The notes below the pieces were generated by a model. The model did not search any database, had not been told where the DNA came from, and was given only the letters and a program-made list of their open reading frames with translations. The translations under genes and the position numbers were made by a program. Of a stretch of DNA of 64,000 nucleotides, positions 10,398 to 19,252 are shown one piece after another. The DNA is from Chelativorans alearensis (GTDB lineage Bacteria; Pseudomonadota; Alphaproteobacteria; Rhizobiales; Rhizobiaceae): assembly GCF_010993735.1 (NCBI RefSeq), contig NZ_WQNI01000016.1:96782-160781 (forward strand), in the 5' to 3' direction. Numbering within the stretch: position 1 is the stretch's first letter; the number at the start of each line of letters is the position of its first letter.

Positions 10398-11279
10398 TCA
10401 GTTCATCAGCCCGGCGTGCATCATCGCCGCGTCGATCTTCTCGGCCGTCGAGGCCTCCACGGTCACGAGCGGCAAGCGAACGGAATTCTCCACCTTTCCA
10501 AGGCGCGACAGCGCGTATTTGGCGCCGCAGAGCCCCGGCTCAATGAACAGCGCCTTGTGCAGCGGCATCAGGCGGTCCTGCAGGTCGAGCGCCCTTTCCT
10601 TGTCGCCGTTGAGCGTGGCTTCCTGGAACTCGGAGCATAGCCGCGGCGCCACGTTGGCGGTCACCGAGATCGCGCCGACGCCGCCATGGGCGTTGAAGCC
10701 CAACGCAGAAGCGTCCTCGCCGGAAAGCTGGATGAAATCCTTGCCGCAGGTCATGCGCTGCTCCGACACACGCTCCACCTTGCCGGTGGCGTCCTTCACG
10801 CCCGCGATGTTTCTGAAATCGGCGGCAAGCCGGCCCATGGTCTCGGGCGTCATGTCTATCACCGAGCGCCCGGGGATATTGTAGATGAGGATCGGCAGCC
10901 TGGTGGCACGCGCCACGGCCGCGAAGTGCTCGTAGAGGCCCTTCTGGTTGGGCTTGTTGTAGTAAGGCGTGACGACGAGGACGGCATCCGCTCCCACCTT
11001 TTCGGCGTGCTCGACGAAGCCGATCGCCTCGCGCGTCGAATTGGAGCCGGCGCCGGCGATCACGGGAACGCGGCCAGCCGCCGCCTCCACGCATAGCCGC
11101 ACCACCTCGCGGTGTTCATCATGGGTCAGCGTCGGCGATTCACCTGTCGTGCCGACCGGGACGAGGCCAGTCGTGCCCTCCTCGATCTGCCATTCAACAA
11201 ACGCGCTGAAAGCGTCTTTATCCAGGCTTCCATCCTGACGGAACGGCGTCACCAGCGCTGTGATGGAACCCCTGAACAT
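10398..11279 (-). CDS. dapA: 4-hydroxy-tetrahydrodipicolinate synthase
   Basis: DapA condenses pyruvate with aspartate semialdehyde in the first committed step of lysine and meso-diaminopimelate synthesis. The 293-residue protein has the GTTGE pyruvate-binding loop, the catalytic tyrosine in LIYNIPGR (Tyr133) and the Schiff-base lysine in GVKDATG (Lys162). It is first in a dapA-smpB pair and divergent from the lytic transglycosylase gene. The pairing joins peptidoglycan precursor supply to its divergent neighbour in wall turnover, though this may be coincidence. Confidence 0.97.
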   Translation of the reverse strand: MFRGSITALVTPFRQDGSLDKDAFSAFVEWQIEEGTTGLVPVGTTGESPTLTHDEHREVVRLCVEAAAGRVPVIAGAGSNSTREAIGFVEHAEKVGADAVLVVTPYYNKPNQKGLYEHFAAVARATRLPILIYNIPGRSVIDMTPETMGRLAADFRNIAGVKDATGKVERVSEQRMTCGKDFIQLSGEDASALGFNAHGGVGAISVTANVAPRLCSEFQEATLNGDKERALDLQDRLMPLHKALFIEPGLCGAKYALSRLGKVENSVRLPLVTVEASTAEKIDAAMMHAGLMN

Positions 11280-11492
11280 TTCCCGAAACTCCTCGATTCT
11301 GCTCCCGGCATACCCGCTTCGGCAGGCGGCCGACCGGCGCTTCTACCCGATCATGGAGCGCGGCACCATAGTGTTGCCACGCTAAGCCCGCAAGAACCGC
11401 ATAGCGAATGGTTATTGGCACAACGCCATCATGCCCGATAACCCTTCTTTAACGCGCTTTTCACTGCCCATGAAATAGGATGGGGTGAATAT

Positions 11493-13586
11493 TTGCGCCT
11501 TTGTGGCGATCATTGGGTGGCAGGGTTGTTGAAGACGAAAGCGGCGCTGACGGCGCTGGCACTGGGGCTTTCCGTATCCGGGGTGGGGGCACAGGCCGAC
11601 AGCCTCCCCGGCGAGGCACCGCTGCCGACGCCGCGTCCCTACGCGCCGCTGGACAAGGCGGCGATGGCCGCCTCGCTTCCCTTCGCCGCCGGCATCCTCA
11701 ACCCGCAAGGAAACCTAGTGTTATTGAAAGAGGGCCTTCAGGCGCTGTCGAAGGGGGATACCACGGCCGCCAGAAAGGCACGGGAAAGGCTAAAAGAGGG
11801 TTCTCTCGACCACGCGATCATGGGCTGGGCCATCGCCCTTTCCAATGCCGGGGGCGTGCGCAGCCGGGAGATCGCCGAGACCGCGAAGGCTCTTTCCAGG
11901 TGGCCCGGCATGGCGCGGCTGCGCGCCAACGGCGAGCGCGCGCTCTTCCGTGAGAACCTGCCGGCGAGCGACGTCATCGCCGCCTTCGCCGGCAAGCGCC
12001 CCACAACCTTCGAAGGCACGATGGCGCTCGCCCGCGCGCATACCGCCCTCGGCAACCGCGGCGCGGCGCGGGCCGTGCTCTCCCCTTTCTGGCGCAGCGA
12101 AAAGCTGGGGCCGAGGCAGGAGGCCGCGCTCCTGAAGGAATTCGGCGGCCTGATACCGGCAGCGGACCACCGCCACCGGATGGAGCGCATGCTGTACGAT
12201 GACCGCGTGCGCTCGGCCGAGCGAGTGGCGAAACTTGCCGGCGGCGAGGCGCTGACGCGGGCCTGGGCGGCCGTCATCCGCAACCAGCGCGAGGCGGGCA
12301 AGCTGCTCGACGCCGTGCCGGAGGGCGAGCGCACGGCCGGCTACGTCTTCGCCAAGGCGCGCTACCTGCGGCGAACGGAGAAGTTCCGCGAGGCCGCACA
12401 GGTGATGCGGTCGGCGCCGCGGGATGTTGCAAAGCTGGTCGATCCGGATACCTGGTGGTTCGAACGGCGGGTGCTGTCGCGCGAACTCCTGGACATCGGC
12501 GAGGCGAAAACCGCCTACCAGGTCGCCGCCGGCCATGTCGGCGGAAACCGGGCAAGCAGGGCGGACGCGGAATTCCACGCCGGCTGGTACGCGCTGCGCA
12601 GCCTCGGCCAGGCGAAGACCGCCGCCCGCCATTTCGCCGGGATCGCCAAGATCGCCGACGGCCCGATTTCTCGCGCCCGCGCCTTTTACTGGCTCGGCCG
12701 GGCGGCGGAAGCGGGCGGGCCGGGAGACGCCAAGGACTATTACCGGCAGGCCGCCGCCTACGGCACGGCCTTCTACGGCCAGCTCGCTGCCGCCAAGCTC
12801 GACCGCTCCATCCTAGACGCCGCCCATCCGGAGCCGACGGACCTGGAGCGCCGGCGGTTTTCCGGGCGCAGGAGCGTGCAGGCGATCCGGCGGCTCGAGG
12901 CAGCCGGCGAGGACCGCTATGCCGGCATCCTCTACCGTGATCTTGCCGAAGACCTTTCGAATACCGGCGAGTTGGCGCTTCTGGCGGCGATGGCGGAAGA
13001 GAGCGGCAACCACTACCTGGCGCTGCGCATCGGCAAGGCCGCCGCCGGCCGCGGGCTGGAGATCGGTATGCTGGCGCATCCCGTGGGCGCCATACCGGCA
13101 AGCGCCTCCGTCTCGGACGCCGGCAAGGCGCTCGCCTACGCCATCGCGCGGCAGGAGAGCGAGTTCAACACGGGCGCGGTTTCCAGCGCCGGCGCGCGCG
13201 GGCTTCTGCAGCTCATGCCGGGGACGGCCAAGGCCATGGCGCGGAAGGCGGGCCTTGCCTACTCCGCCCCCCGGCTCACCACCGACGCCGGCTACAACGC
13301 GACGCTCGGCTCGGCCTATCTCAGCGAGCAGCTCGGCCGCTTCGACGGCTCCTATATCCTCACTTTCGTCGGCTACAACGCCGGCCCGCGCCGCGCCGAG
13401 GACTGGATGGAACGCTACGGCGACCCGCGCGGCGCACCGCTCGACGAAGTGGTGGACTGGATCGAGCGCATCCCCTTCACCGAAACGCGCACCTATGTGC
13501 AGCGCGTGATGGAGAACTACCAGGTCTACAAGATGCGGCTGACCGGCCGCTTCGACATCGAGGAGGATCTGGTGAAGGGACGGTGA
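11493..13586 (+). CDS. Soluble lytic murein transglycosylase (Slt-type)
   Basis: The enzyme cleaves the MurNAc-GlcNAc bond of peptidoglycan, forming 1,6-anhydro ends. The protein of up to 697 residues has a hydrophobic signal segment (ALTALALGLSVSGVGAQA), a long helical superhelix region of the Slt70 type, and a C-terminal SLT domain with the catalytic glutamate in ARQESEF (about residue 555) and GLLQLMPGTA. The start is uncertain: no ATG is suitable, and TTG at 11493 (behind TAGGATGGGG), GTG at 11517 and TTG at 11529 are all possible. It probably acts in the periplasm. Confidence 0.9.
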   Translation: MRLCGDHWVAGLLKTKAALTALALGLSVSGVGAQADSLPGEAPLPTPRPYAPLDKAAMAASLPFAAGILNPQGNLVLLKEGLQALSKGDTTAARKARERLKEGSLDHAIMGWAIALSNAGGVRSREIAETAKALSRWPGMARLRANGERALFRENLPASDVIAAFAGKRPTTFEGTMALARAHTALGNRGAARAVLSPFWRSEKLGPRQEAALLKEFGGLIPAADHRHRMERMLYDDRVRSAERVAKLAGGEALTRAWAAVIRNQREAGKLLDAVPEGERTAGYVFAKARYLRRTEKFREAAQVMRSAPRDVAKLVDPDTWWFERRVLSRELLDIGEAKTAYQVAAGHVGGNRASRADAEFHAGWYALRSLGQAKTAARHFAGIAKIADGPISRARAFYWLGRAAEAGGPGDAKDYYRQAAAYGTAFYGQLAAAKLDRSILDAAHPEPTDLERRRFSGRRSVQAIRRLEAAGEDRYAGILYRDLAEDLSNTGELALLAAMAEESGNHYLALRIGKAAAGRGLEIGMLAHPVGAIPASASVSDAGKALAYAIARQESEFNTGAVSSAGARGLLQLMPGTAKAMARKAGLAYSAPRLTTDAGYNATLGSAYLSEQLGRFDGSYILTFVGYNAGPRRAEDWMERYGDPRGAPLDEVVDWIERIPFTETRTYVQRVMENYQVYKMRLTGRFDIEEDLVKGR

Positions 13587-13736
13587 GGCGGGGATTTCAG
13601 GAAACCGCCTGAAATGCCTGCGCCCCATCGCCATCCGCAAGTATCAGAATATCGCGCGCGAGAGGACTTGCCCTCCACCATATTTCCCATGAAGCTCCAC
13701 ACCTCTTGAAAGACCAACACGGGCGGGAGCGAGGCT

Positions 13737-14624
13737 TTGCAGGACGGTTTTTCCGACTTCTTCTACACCTCCAGCGATGGGCTGAGGCTCCACGCGCGCG
13801 TCTACGGCAAATCGCGGGACGGCAGGCTGCCTGTCGTCTGCCTGCCCGGCCTCACCCGCAACGCCGGCGATTTTCACGCGCTTGCCCTGCTCCTTGCGGG
13901 CGATGAGAAGACGCCGCGCCAGGTCATCGCCTTCGATTATCGCGGCCGCGGCCGGTCGGCGTATGACCGCGCCTGGCGCAACTACAATATTGCGACCGAG
14001 GCCGCCGACATCTCGGCCGGGCTGACGGTGCTGGGCGTGGAGCATGCCGCCTTCATCGGCACCTCGCGCGGCGGGCTCATCATCATGGCGCTGGCGGCGA
14101 TGCGGCCGGCGGCGCTGGGGGCCGTGGTGCTGAACGATATCGGCCCGGTCATCGAGGGGGCGGGCTTGGCGCATATCCGCAGCTATCTGGAGAACGCGCC
14201 GAAGCCGCAAAGCATCGAGGAGGCCGTCCGCCTGCAGAAGGCGGCGCACGGGCAGGCCTTCTCCGGGCTTTCTAAGGCGGATTGGGAACGCCAGACGCGG
14301 GCGCTCTACCGCATCGAGGACGGCCGCCTTACCGCCGACTTCGACCCGCGCCTCGTCAAGACGCTGAGAACGATCGACCTCAGCCTGCCTCTGCCGGCCA
14401 ACTGGCCGCAATTCGAGGGGCTGGGAGGCGTCCCGCTGCTGGCGATCCGCGGCGCCAACTCGGCGCTGCTTTCGGCCGAGACCCTCGCCGAGATGGCACG
14501 CCGGCATCCGCGCCTCGATTCCATCACCGTCGAGGGCCAGGGCCACGCCCCGCTTCTGGAGACCGGCGATCTGCCGCGCCGCATCGGCGCTTTCCTGACG
14601 CGCGCTGAAAGGGCGCGGATATAG
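13737..14624 (+). CDS. Alpha/beta hydrolase
   Basis: This 295-residue alpha/beta-hydrolase has the oxyanion-region VVCLPGLTRN, a FDYRGRGRS segment, the nucleophile elbow GTSRGG, and the late histidine in GQGHAPLL, so the catalytic triad looks complete. The substrate is unknown. No ATG fits; I use the TTG at 13737, preceded by the purine-rich GGGAGCGAGG. It is followed by a strong hairpin shared with the convergent porin gene. Confidence 0.85.
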   Translation: MQDGFSDFFYTSSDGLRLHARVYGKSRDGRLPVVCLPGLTRNAGDFHALALLLAGDEKTPRQVIAFDYRGRGRSAYDRAWRNYNIATEAADISAGLTVLGVEHAAFIGTSRGGLIIMALAAMRPAALGAVVLNDIGPVIEGAGLAHIRSYLENAPKPQSIEEAVRLQKAAHGQAFSGLSKADWERQTRALYRIEDGRLTADFDPRLVKTLRTIDLSLPLPANWPQFEGLGGVPLLAIRGANSALLSAETLAEMARRHPRLDSITVEGQGHAPLLETGDLPRRIGAFLTRAERARI

Positions 14625-14629
14625 AAAAA

Positions 14630-14651
14630 CCCGGCGGGCAAGCCCGCCGGG
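14630..14651. terminator. Bidirectional terminator, hydrolase / porin 1
   Basis: CCCGGCGGGC at 14630-14639 and GCCCGCCGGG at 14642-14651 form a perfect 10-bp stem, flanked by AAAAA on the left and TCCTTT on the right. It lies between two convergent stops and could end transcription both ways. Confidence 0.8.
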
Positions 14652-14679
14652 TCCTTTCAAGCTGCTCTTCCAACCGCGA

Positions 14680-15828
14680 TTAGAAGTTGCGATCGAAGCG
14701 CAGGAAGCCGTGCCACTGGTCGGGATTGTGCAAGCTGCCCGCCACGCCATCGACGACAAAAGGAACATCGCCATCGAACTTGGTGTAGTTGATGGCCAGC
14801 TTGGCGTTGAAGTTCTCGACGATCTCGTAGTCGATGGTAGCGCCAACCTTGATCGCGTCGAGGTCATCCCCGAAGAGCGGGTCGTGCCCGACATTGCCGA
14901 AGTACTGCGCACCGATCGAGGCCTTGAGACGCGGGTTGATGTGGTAGCCGACGAGACCGCCAGCGCTCCACTCGGCACCGACACGCGGGTGGTCGTCGAG
15001 ATCATCCGTGAAACCGTGGCCGATACCGCCGAACGGATCAACCGAGTAGTAGCTGATGCCGCTTTCGTAGGTCGCGATGGCCTCGGCGAAGAAGGCGGTG
15101 CCGGGATCGTACGCCACGATCGCCTTGGCGGCCCACTCTTCGGCCGTGGCGTCGTAAGCGCCCCACAGGTTCGCGCTGCCCCAAGCCTGGGAGACACCGA
15201 CGTTGCCGACCACGTTCGGCGTCCAGTCGTAGGCGTCGTCCACCTCTTCGAGCGCCACCGACACGAACATACCGTTGGCGGTATCGAAGGTGTAGCGGAC
15301 GAAGTTGACGCGGTCGCCGCCGCCCTGGTCGAACTCACCCGAAAGACCGGCGTCATAGAGCGTGTCGGACACACCCATAGAGAGGCCGCCGAGCGAGAGG
15401 ATCGCCTGCTGGACTCGAGACGTCGAGGAATTAAGGCCCTGCGAAAGGTGATCCCCCTCGTTGATCCCCGGGATAAAGACCGGATCAGTGCCCGTCGACT
15501 GCAGACGCAACTCGATGAAGCCGCCGAGCGTGCCGTATTCGGTCTCCGAGCGGGCGTCGAACGTGACCGTGGCACGGGCAAGCTTATCCCAGCCATCGGC
15601 GTCGCCGAAGTCACCGCTCGTGTAGCCCATCTCGTAACGGACATAGCCGCCGATCTTGAGGCAGGTCTCGGTGCCGGGGATGTAGAAGAAGCCGGCGCCG
15701 TAGACGTCGCAGACGCGGACATATTCCATCGGCTCCGGCTCGGGAACGAAGATGGCGTCGGCCGCCTGGGCGCCCGTAGCGGCGACCGTGGCGGCCGCGG
15801 AGCCAATGAGAAGGCTCTTAATGTTCAT
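14680..15828 (-). CDS. Porin 1 (rhizobial Omp2-type general porin)
   Basis: This is a 16-stranded outer-membrane porin of the rhizobial porin family (the Brucella Omp2 relatives). The 382-residue precursor starts MNIKSLLIGSAAATVAATGA and is processed after AQA; the mature N-terminus carries the CDVYGAGFFYIPGTETC segment with the paired cysteines, and the protein ends in phenylalanine (FLRFDRNF), the barrel-assembly signal. The ATG at 15828 follows GGAGGTCAG. Compared with porin 2 it has an extra acidic-proline segment (AIFVPEPEPMEYVR) after the signal peptide. Bases around the start are identical to those of the divergent porin 2. Confidence 0.93.
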   Translation of the reverse strand: MNIKSLLIGSAAATVAATGAQAADAIFVPEPEPMEYVRVCDVYGAGFFYIPGTETCLKIGGYVRYEMGYTSGDFGDADGWDKLARATVTFDARSETEYGTLGGFIELRLQSTGTDPVFIPGINEGDHLSQGLNSSTSRVQQAILSLGGLSMGVSDTLYDAGLSGEFDQGGGDRVNFVRYTFDTANGMFVSVALEEVDDAYDWTPNVVGNVGVSQAWGSANLWGAYDATAEEWAAKAIVAYDPGTAFFAEAIATYESGISYYSVDPFGGIGHGFTDDLDDHPRVGAEWSAGGLVGYHINPRLKASIGAQYFGNVGHDPLFGDDLDAIKVGATIDYEIVENFNAKLAINYTKFDGDVPFVVDGVAGSLHNPDQWHGFLRFDRNF

Positions 15829-16328
15829 TTTCTGACCTCCAGTCAAAAGTTCTAAATACGGGTCTGGGTATTTTGCTGAAGGACAGCTTTCCCTGCCCCA
15901 TCCCCACGGTACGAAAAAGTTGCGCCCCCGGCGCTCCTTCTTCCAAGCCGACATTACTCACGCCGGGCCGGGGATCAACCGCGATTGCCGCACCTTCGCC
16001 GTCACGCACACGCTATCGACGGCACCTGTTGCACAAAAGCCACGATTGAGCGGGCTACGGTAATGGATCGTTAAGGTTACGGGGCGGCTACGGTAGGAAA
16101 CGCCGGAGATTTTTTCTCTTTTCCACACCGCAGCTCGGCGCGAAAGGGCGAATCGTGCGCATTGAATTCACGTTTGCCGGCGCCCATCTGCGCCTTTATG
16201 GCCGGCGCGATTCGTGGCGCGGCCGGACAGTGGAGGAGGCGCCTTGCGCGCTACGGTGTCATTAGTATGCGCGAAGCATGCAAGACATGTTGATTGTGCC
16301 GCCGCTTTTCTTTATCCAGCCTTGCCAC
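15829..16328. other. Porin 1 upstream region
   Basis: About 500 bp without a gene. It holds the leader and promoter of porin 1 and the promoter of the tRNA. A 10-bp direct repeat, GGCTACGGTA, occurs at 16053-16062 and 16086-16095, 33 bp (about three helical turns) apart, and could be a regulator site. I see no other structure. Confidence 0.4.
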
Positions 16329-16419
16329 GGAGAGGTGGCCGAGTGGTCGAAGGCGCTCCCCTGCTAAGGGAGTAGGCCCCAAAAGGGCCTCGTGGGTTCG
16401 AATCCCATCCTCTCCGCCA
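16329..16419 (+). tRNA. tRNA-Ser (anticodon GCT)
   Basis: The sequence folds as a class II tRNA: acceptor arm GGAGAGG (16329-16335) pairs with CCTCTCC (16409-16415), the anticodon stem CTCCC/GGGAG encloses the loop CTGCTAA with GCT at 16363-16365, a long variable arm follows, and the T arm contains GGTTCGAATCC. The 3' CCA is encoded at 16417-16419. It reads AGC and AGT codons. It sits between the two divergent porin genes. Confidence 0.97.
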
Positions 16420-16629
16420 GCCTTCGCCCTGCGGGCTTCGGCTTGCAGGCCACCCGTCTCCCGAAGCCATGGCGAAGGCGGCTGCCAGACCGTTCCGCCG
16501 TTCGCGAACGCTCTTTTTCCTCGAGACGCAGTCTTCCCCTGACAGCGCGGAATCTTCATTCCGATTCGCTTTCCAAGCAAAATCAACCACTTCCGCCCTC
16601 CGGCCGCGATTCAGACTGGAGGTCAGAAA

Positions 16630-17595
16630 ATGAACATTAAGAGCCTTCTCATTGGCTCCGCGGCCGCCACGGTCGCCGCTACGGGCGCCCAGGCGGCCGA
16701 CAGCGTCTGCGACGTCTACGGCGCCGGCTTCTTCTACATCCCCGGCACCGAGACCTGCCTCAAGATCGGCGGCTATGTCCGTTACGAGATCGGCTTTGAC
16801 GAGGACGACGACGGCTGGCGCAAGCTCGCCCGTGGCACGCTGACAGTCGACGCCCGCTCGGAGACCGAGTACGGCACGCTCGGCGGCTTCATCGAGCTGC
16901 GCGGCGACGTCAAGAGCGGCAGCGTCGGCAACCCCGACGACAACAACTGGATCCGCGTCCAGCAGGCGATCATCTCGCTCGGCGGCTTCTCCATGGGTCT
17001 GTCCGACACGCTGTACGACGCCGCCCTTTCCGGCGAGTTCGACAACGGCGGCGGCGACCGCGTCCACTTCATGCGCTACACCTTCGATGCCGCCAACGGC
17101 GTCTTCGTCACGATCGCCCTCGAAGAGGCCGATTACAACGAGGACTACACGCCGAACGTGGTCGGCAACGTCGGCATCGCGCAGGGCTGGGGCAGCTTCA
17201 ACGTCTGGGGCGCCTACGACGCCACGGCCGAAGAGTGGGCCGCCAAGGCGATCGCCAAGATCAAGGCCACCGAGCAGCTCACGGTTGAGCTCATGGGCAC
17301 CTACGAGTCCGACGAGAGCTTCTACTCGGTCTCGAAGGACGGCTTCGGTGGCTATGAGTGGACGGCCGGCGGCTACCTGAAGTACGCCGCGACGCCGAAG
17401 CTGTCGGTCGGCTTCGGTGGCCAGTACTTCGCCGACGCCCACTTCGATAGTGCCGACAACTACGCCCTCGGCGCTGTGGTCGATTACGAGCTGGTCGAGA
17501 ACTTCAACACGAAGCTCGCGGTCAACTACTTCGACGGCGACAACTACGACGACGGCCACGTCGGCGGCTTCCTGCGCTTCGACCGCAACTTCTAA
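16630..17595 (+). CDS. Porin 2 (rhizobial Omp2-type general porin)
   Basis: A 321-residue paralogue of porin 1 with the same signal peptide and the same GTETCLKIGGYVRYE motif, ending FLRFDRNF. It lacks the acidic-proline insert of porin 1 after the signal peptide, and its surface loops are shorter. The stretch from 16614 (start of GACTGGAGGTCAG) through the signal peptide is base-for-base the same as porin 1, and identity resumes over the next part of the gene, pointing to recent duplication or gene conversion. It ends before a UUCG-loop terminator. It should form a diffusion channel for small hydrophilic solutes. Confidence 0.93.
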   Translation: MNIKSLLIGSAAATVAATGAQAADSVCDVYGAGFFYIPGTETCLKIGGYVRYEIGFDEDDDGWRKLARGTLTVDARSETEYGTLGGFIELRGDVKSGSVGNPDDNNWIRVQQAIISLGGFSMGLSDTLYDAALSGEFDNGGGDRVHFMRYTFDAANGVFVTIALEEADYNEDYTPNVVGNVGIAQGWGSFNVWGAYDATAEEWAAKAIAKIKATEQLTVELMGTYESDESFYSVSKDGFGGYEWTAGGYLKYAATPKLSVGFGGQYFADAHFDSADNYALGAVVDYELVENFNTKLAVNYFDGDNYDDGHVGGFLRFDRNF

Positions 17596-17609
17596 GCGGT
17601 CAACTCTTG

Positions 17610-17635
17610 CGCCCGGTGACTTCGGTCACCGGGCG
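17610..17635 (+). terminator. Rho-independent terminator of porin 2
   Basis: CGCCCGGTGAC (17610-17620) and GTCACCGGGCG (17625-17635) pair perfectly around a TTCG tetraloop, 14 bases after the porin 2 stop codon, followed by TTGCATCT. Confidence 0.85.
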
Positions 17636-17987
17636 TTGCATCTCCGTTCAATCCCAAGTAAAGCCCTCTTATCGAATATAACCACACATCATATTGTGTG
17701 ACCGGGGCTGGCGCTAAGGGGGGACTGAATGGTGGTTCAGGGCGAAAAAGGGTGGTCTGTATTTTTCCCGTTGGGGAAGGGTGTAAATGCAGAAGAGCAC
17801 AGCCATAGCTCATCAAAAAACTTCAGGGCTGGTGCCTTTGAAATAGCGGCTTTTATGGCCGGCAAGGCCAGACGAACGGTTCTATGGCTGCAAGGGATGG
17901 AGATGCATCGCATACCGCGGACACGGTCCGTGGCGGCGATAAACTGCTGATAAAGTTTAGTTTCTACAGCAGAGCGTCTCGATCGTT
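17636..17987. other. Intergenic region before integrase
   Basis: About 350 bp, visibly poorer in G+C than its surroundings, with no convincing gene. It contains an inverted repeat CACACA (17683-17688) / TGTGTG (17695-17700). No attachment-site duplicate of the tRNA-Ser 3' end was seen here. Confidence 0.4.
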
Positions 17988-18947
17988 ATGCCTCATGATC
18001 TGCATGCCGTTGGCAGCAACAATGATGAATGGGTCACGAGCCCGGTAGCCGAGTATTCGGTGACGTTCGGCACCACGCCGTTGCGGGTTGTCGATACGTT
18101 CAGCCTCAAGGAACTCTTCGCCAAGTTCGGCGACGTTCTCTGGGAACCCGGACGACACAAATACAACGTCACCTCATTCATCGGCGAACTGGATGAACTG
18201 CTGCTAGCCAGGCGCTTCAGCGCCTTCGATCAGGAAACGCTCGACGACCTGATCGGAAAATTACGCTCCCGCGGGAACAGCAACGCGACCATCAACAGAA
18301 AGATGGCGGCGCTGAGCAAGTTGCTGCGGAAGGCATATAAGATGGGATGCATCCACAGTCTGCCGGAATTCCGGCGGCAGAAGGAGAGAGCGGGGCGGAT
18401 CCGTTTCCTCGACATGGAGGAGGAGACGAGGCTGTTCACCGCCATCCGCGCGCGCAGCGAAGACGCCTACAGGCTGTGCATTTTCCTGGTGGACACGGGC
18501 TGCAGACTGGGCGAGGCGATCGGGCTGACCTGGAACGACGTGCAGGGCGGGCGCGCCAGCTTCTGGATCACCAAATCCGCGCGCAGCCGCACCGTTCCCA
18601 TGACCGCCCGCGCGCAACGCGCCGTGAAAATCCCGAAAAACGGGCATAAGGGCCCCTTCGCCATGCTGCAGCAGGCGCCTTTCCGCGCCATCTGGAACGA
18701 GGCCAAGGCCGAGGTCGGCCTCGGGACCGACACCCAGGTGGTGCCGCACGTCCTGCGCCACACCTGCGCCTCCCGCCTGGTGCAGGGCGGGATCGACATG
18801 CGCCGCGTGCAAATGTGGCTCGGCCACCAGACCCTGCAGATGACAATGCGCTACGCCCACCTGGCGACAAGCGACCTCGACCCCTGCGTCGACGTACTGG
18901 AAATGACCTGCCGCAAGCAGGCAAAGAGGGCGGGCGCGGCGGCATAG
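17988..18947 (+). CDS. Tyrosine recombinase / phage-type integrase
   Basis: The 319-residue protein has a core-binding SAM-like domain (about residues 50-135) and a catalytic domain with the tyrosine-recombinase set: Arg in DTGCRLGEA, Lys in the ITKSARSR hairpin, HVLRHTCASR, LGHQTL and the nucleophile Tyr in MRYAHL. All catalytic residues look intact. There is no excisionase, phage gene or att duplication nearby, so it may be a lone recombinase or a remnant of an island. The start is uncertain because there is no clear ribosome-binding site; the region just upstream is AT-rich. It lies 1.6 kb from a tRNA gene, with porin 2 between. Confidence 0.88.
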   Translation: MPHDLHAVGSNNDEWVTSPVAEYSVTFGTTPLRVVDTFSLKELFAKFGDVLWEPGRHKYNVTSFIGELDELLLARRFSAFDQETLDDLIGKLRSRGNSNATINRKMAALSKLLRKAYKMGCIHSLPEFRRQKERAGRIRFLDMEEETRLFTAIRARSEDAYRLCIFLVDTGCRLGEAIGLTWNDVQGGRASFWITKSARSRTVPMTARAQRAVKIPKNGHKGPFAMLQQAPFRAIWNEAKAEVGLGTDTQVVPHVLRHTCASRLVQGGIDMRRVQMWLGHQTLQMTMRYAHLATSDLDPCVDVLEMTCRKQAKRAGAAA

Positions 18948-18971
18948 GGCGAGCGTCTTTGGGGCGCCCGC

Positions 18972-19147
18972 GCCCTTCGCGCCCCCCTCTGTCCTGCCGG
19001 ACATCTCCCCCACGAGGTAGGAGATTGCGCCGGCCGCTTGCGCCGGCACCTGTTCTGCGATGTCAGCGATTGGCGAAAGTCGCCGCGGCAGCCAATCTCC
19101 CCCCGTGTGGGGGAGATGTCCGGCAGGACAGAGGGGCGCGAAAGGGC
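18972..19147. repeat. RIME-like inverted intergenic repeat
   Basis: Two arms of about 50 bp face each other: the left (18972-19026) contains CTGTCCTGCCGGACATC and CTCCCCC; the right (19094-19147) contains their reverse complements, GATGTCCGGCAGGACAG and GGGGGAGAT. Each arm is itself palindromic around CTCCCCCACGAGG. This architecture resembles the rhizobial intergenic mosaic elements. A rearranged half copy lies at 54251-54323. The element fills the gap between the integrase and aminotransferase genes. Confidence 0.75.
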
Positions 19148-19252
19148 ACCGGCATCTCCATCCCTTCCAAGTAAGCAACACCCCACCCACTTTGCACCAG
19201 GCGCCCGCGGCCTTAAAGAAGACCGACGACACCTTCAAAAGCCGAAACGCCC

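Noticed and set aside
17729..17950. Short gene before the integrase
   Set aside because: The 73-codon frame has no ribosome-binding site, no family and untypical composition; I treat the region as intergenic.
16329..18947. Integrated element bounded by tRNA-Ser and the integrase
   Set aside because: No copy of the tRNA 3' end was found downstream of the integrase, and the only gene between is a native-type porin.
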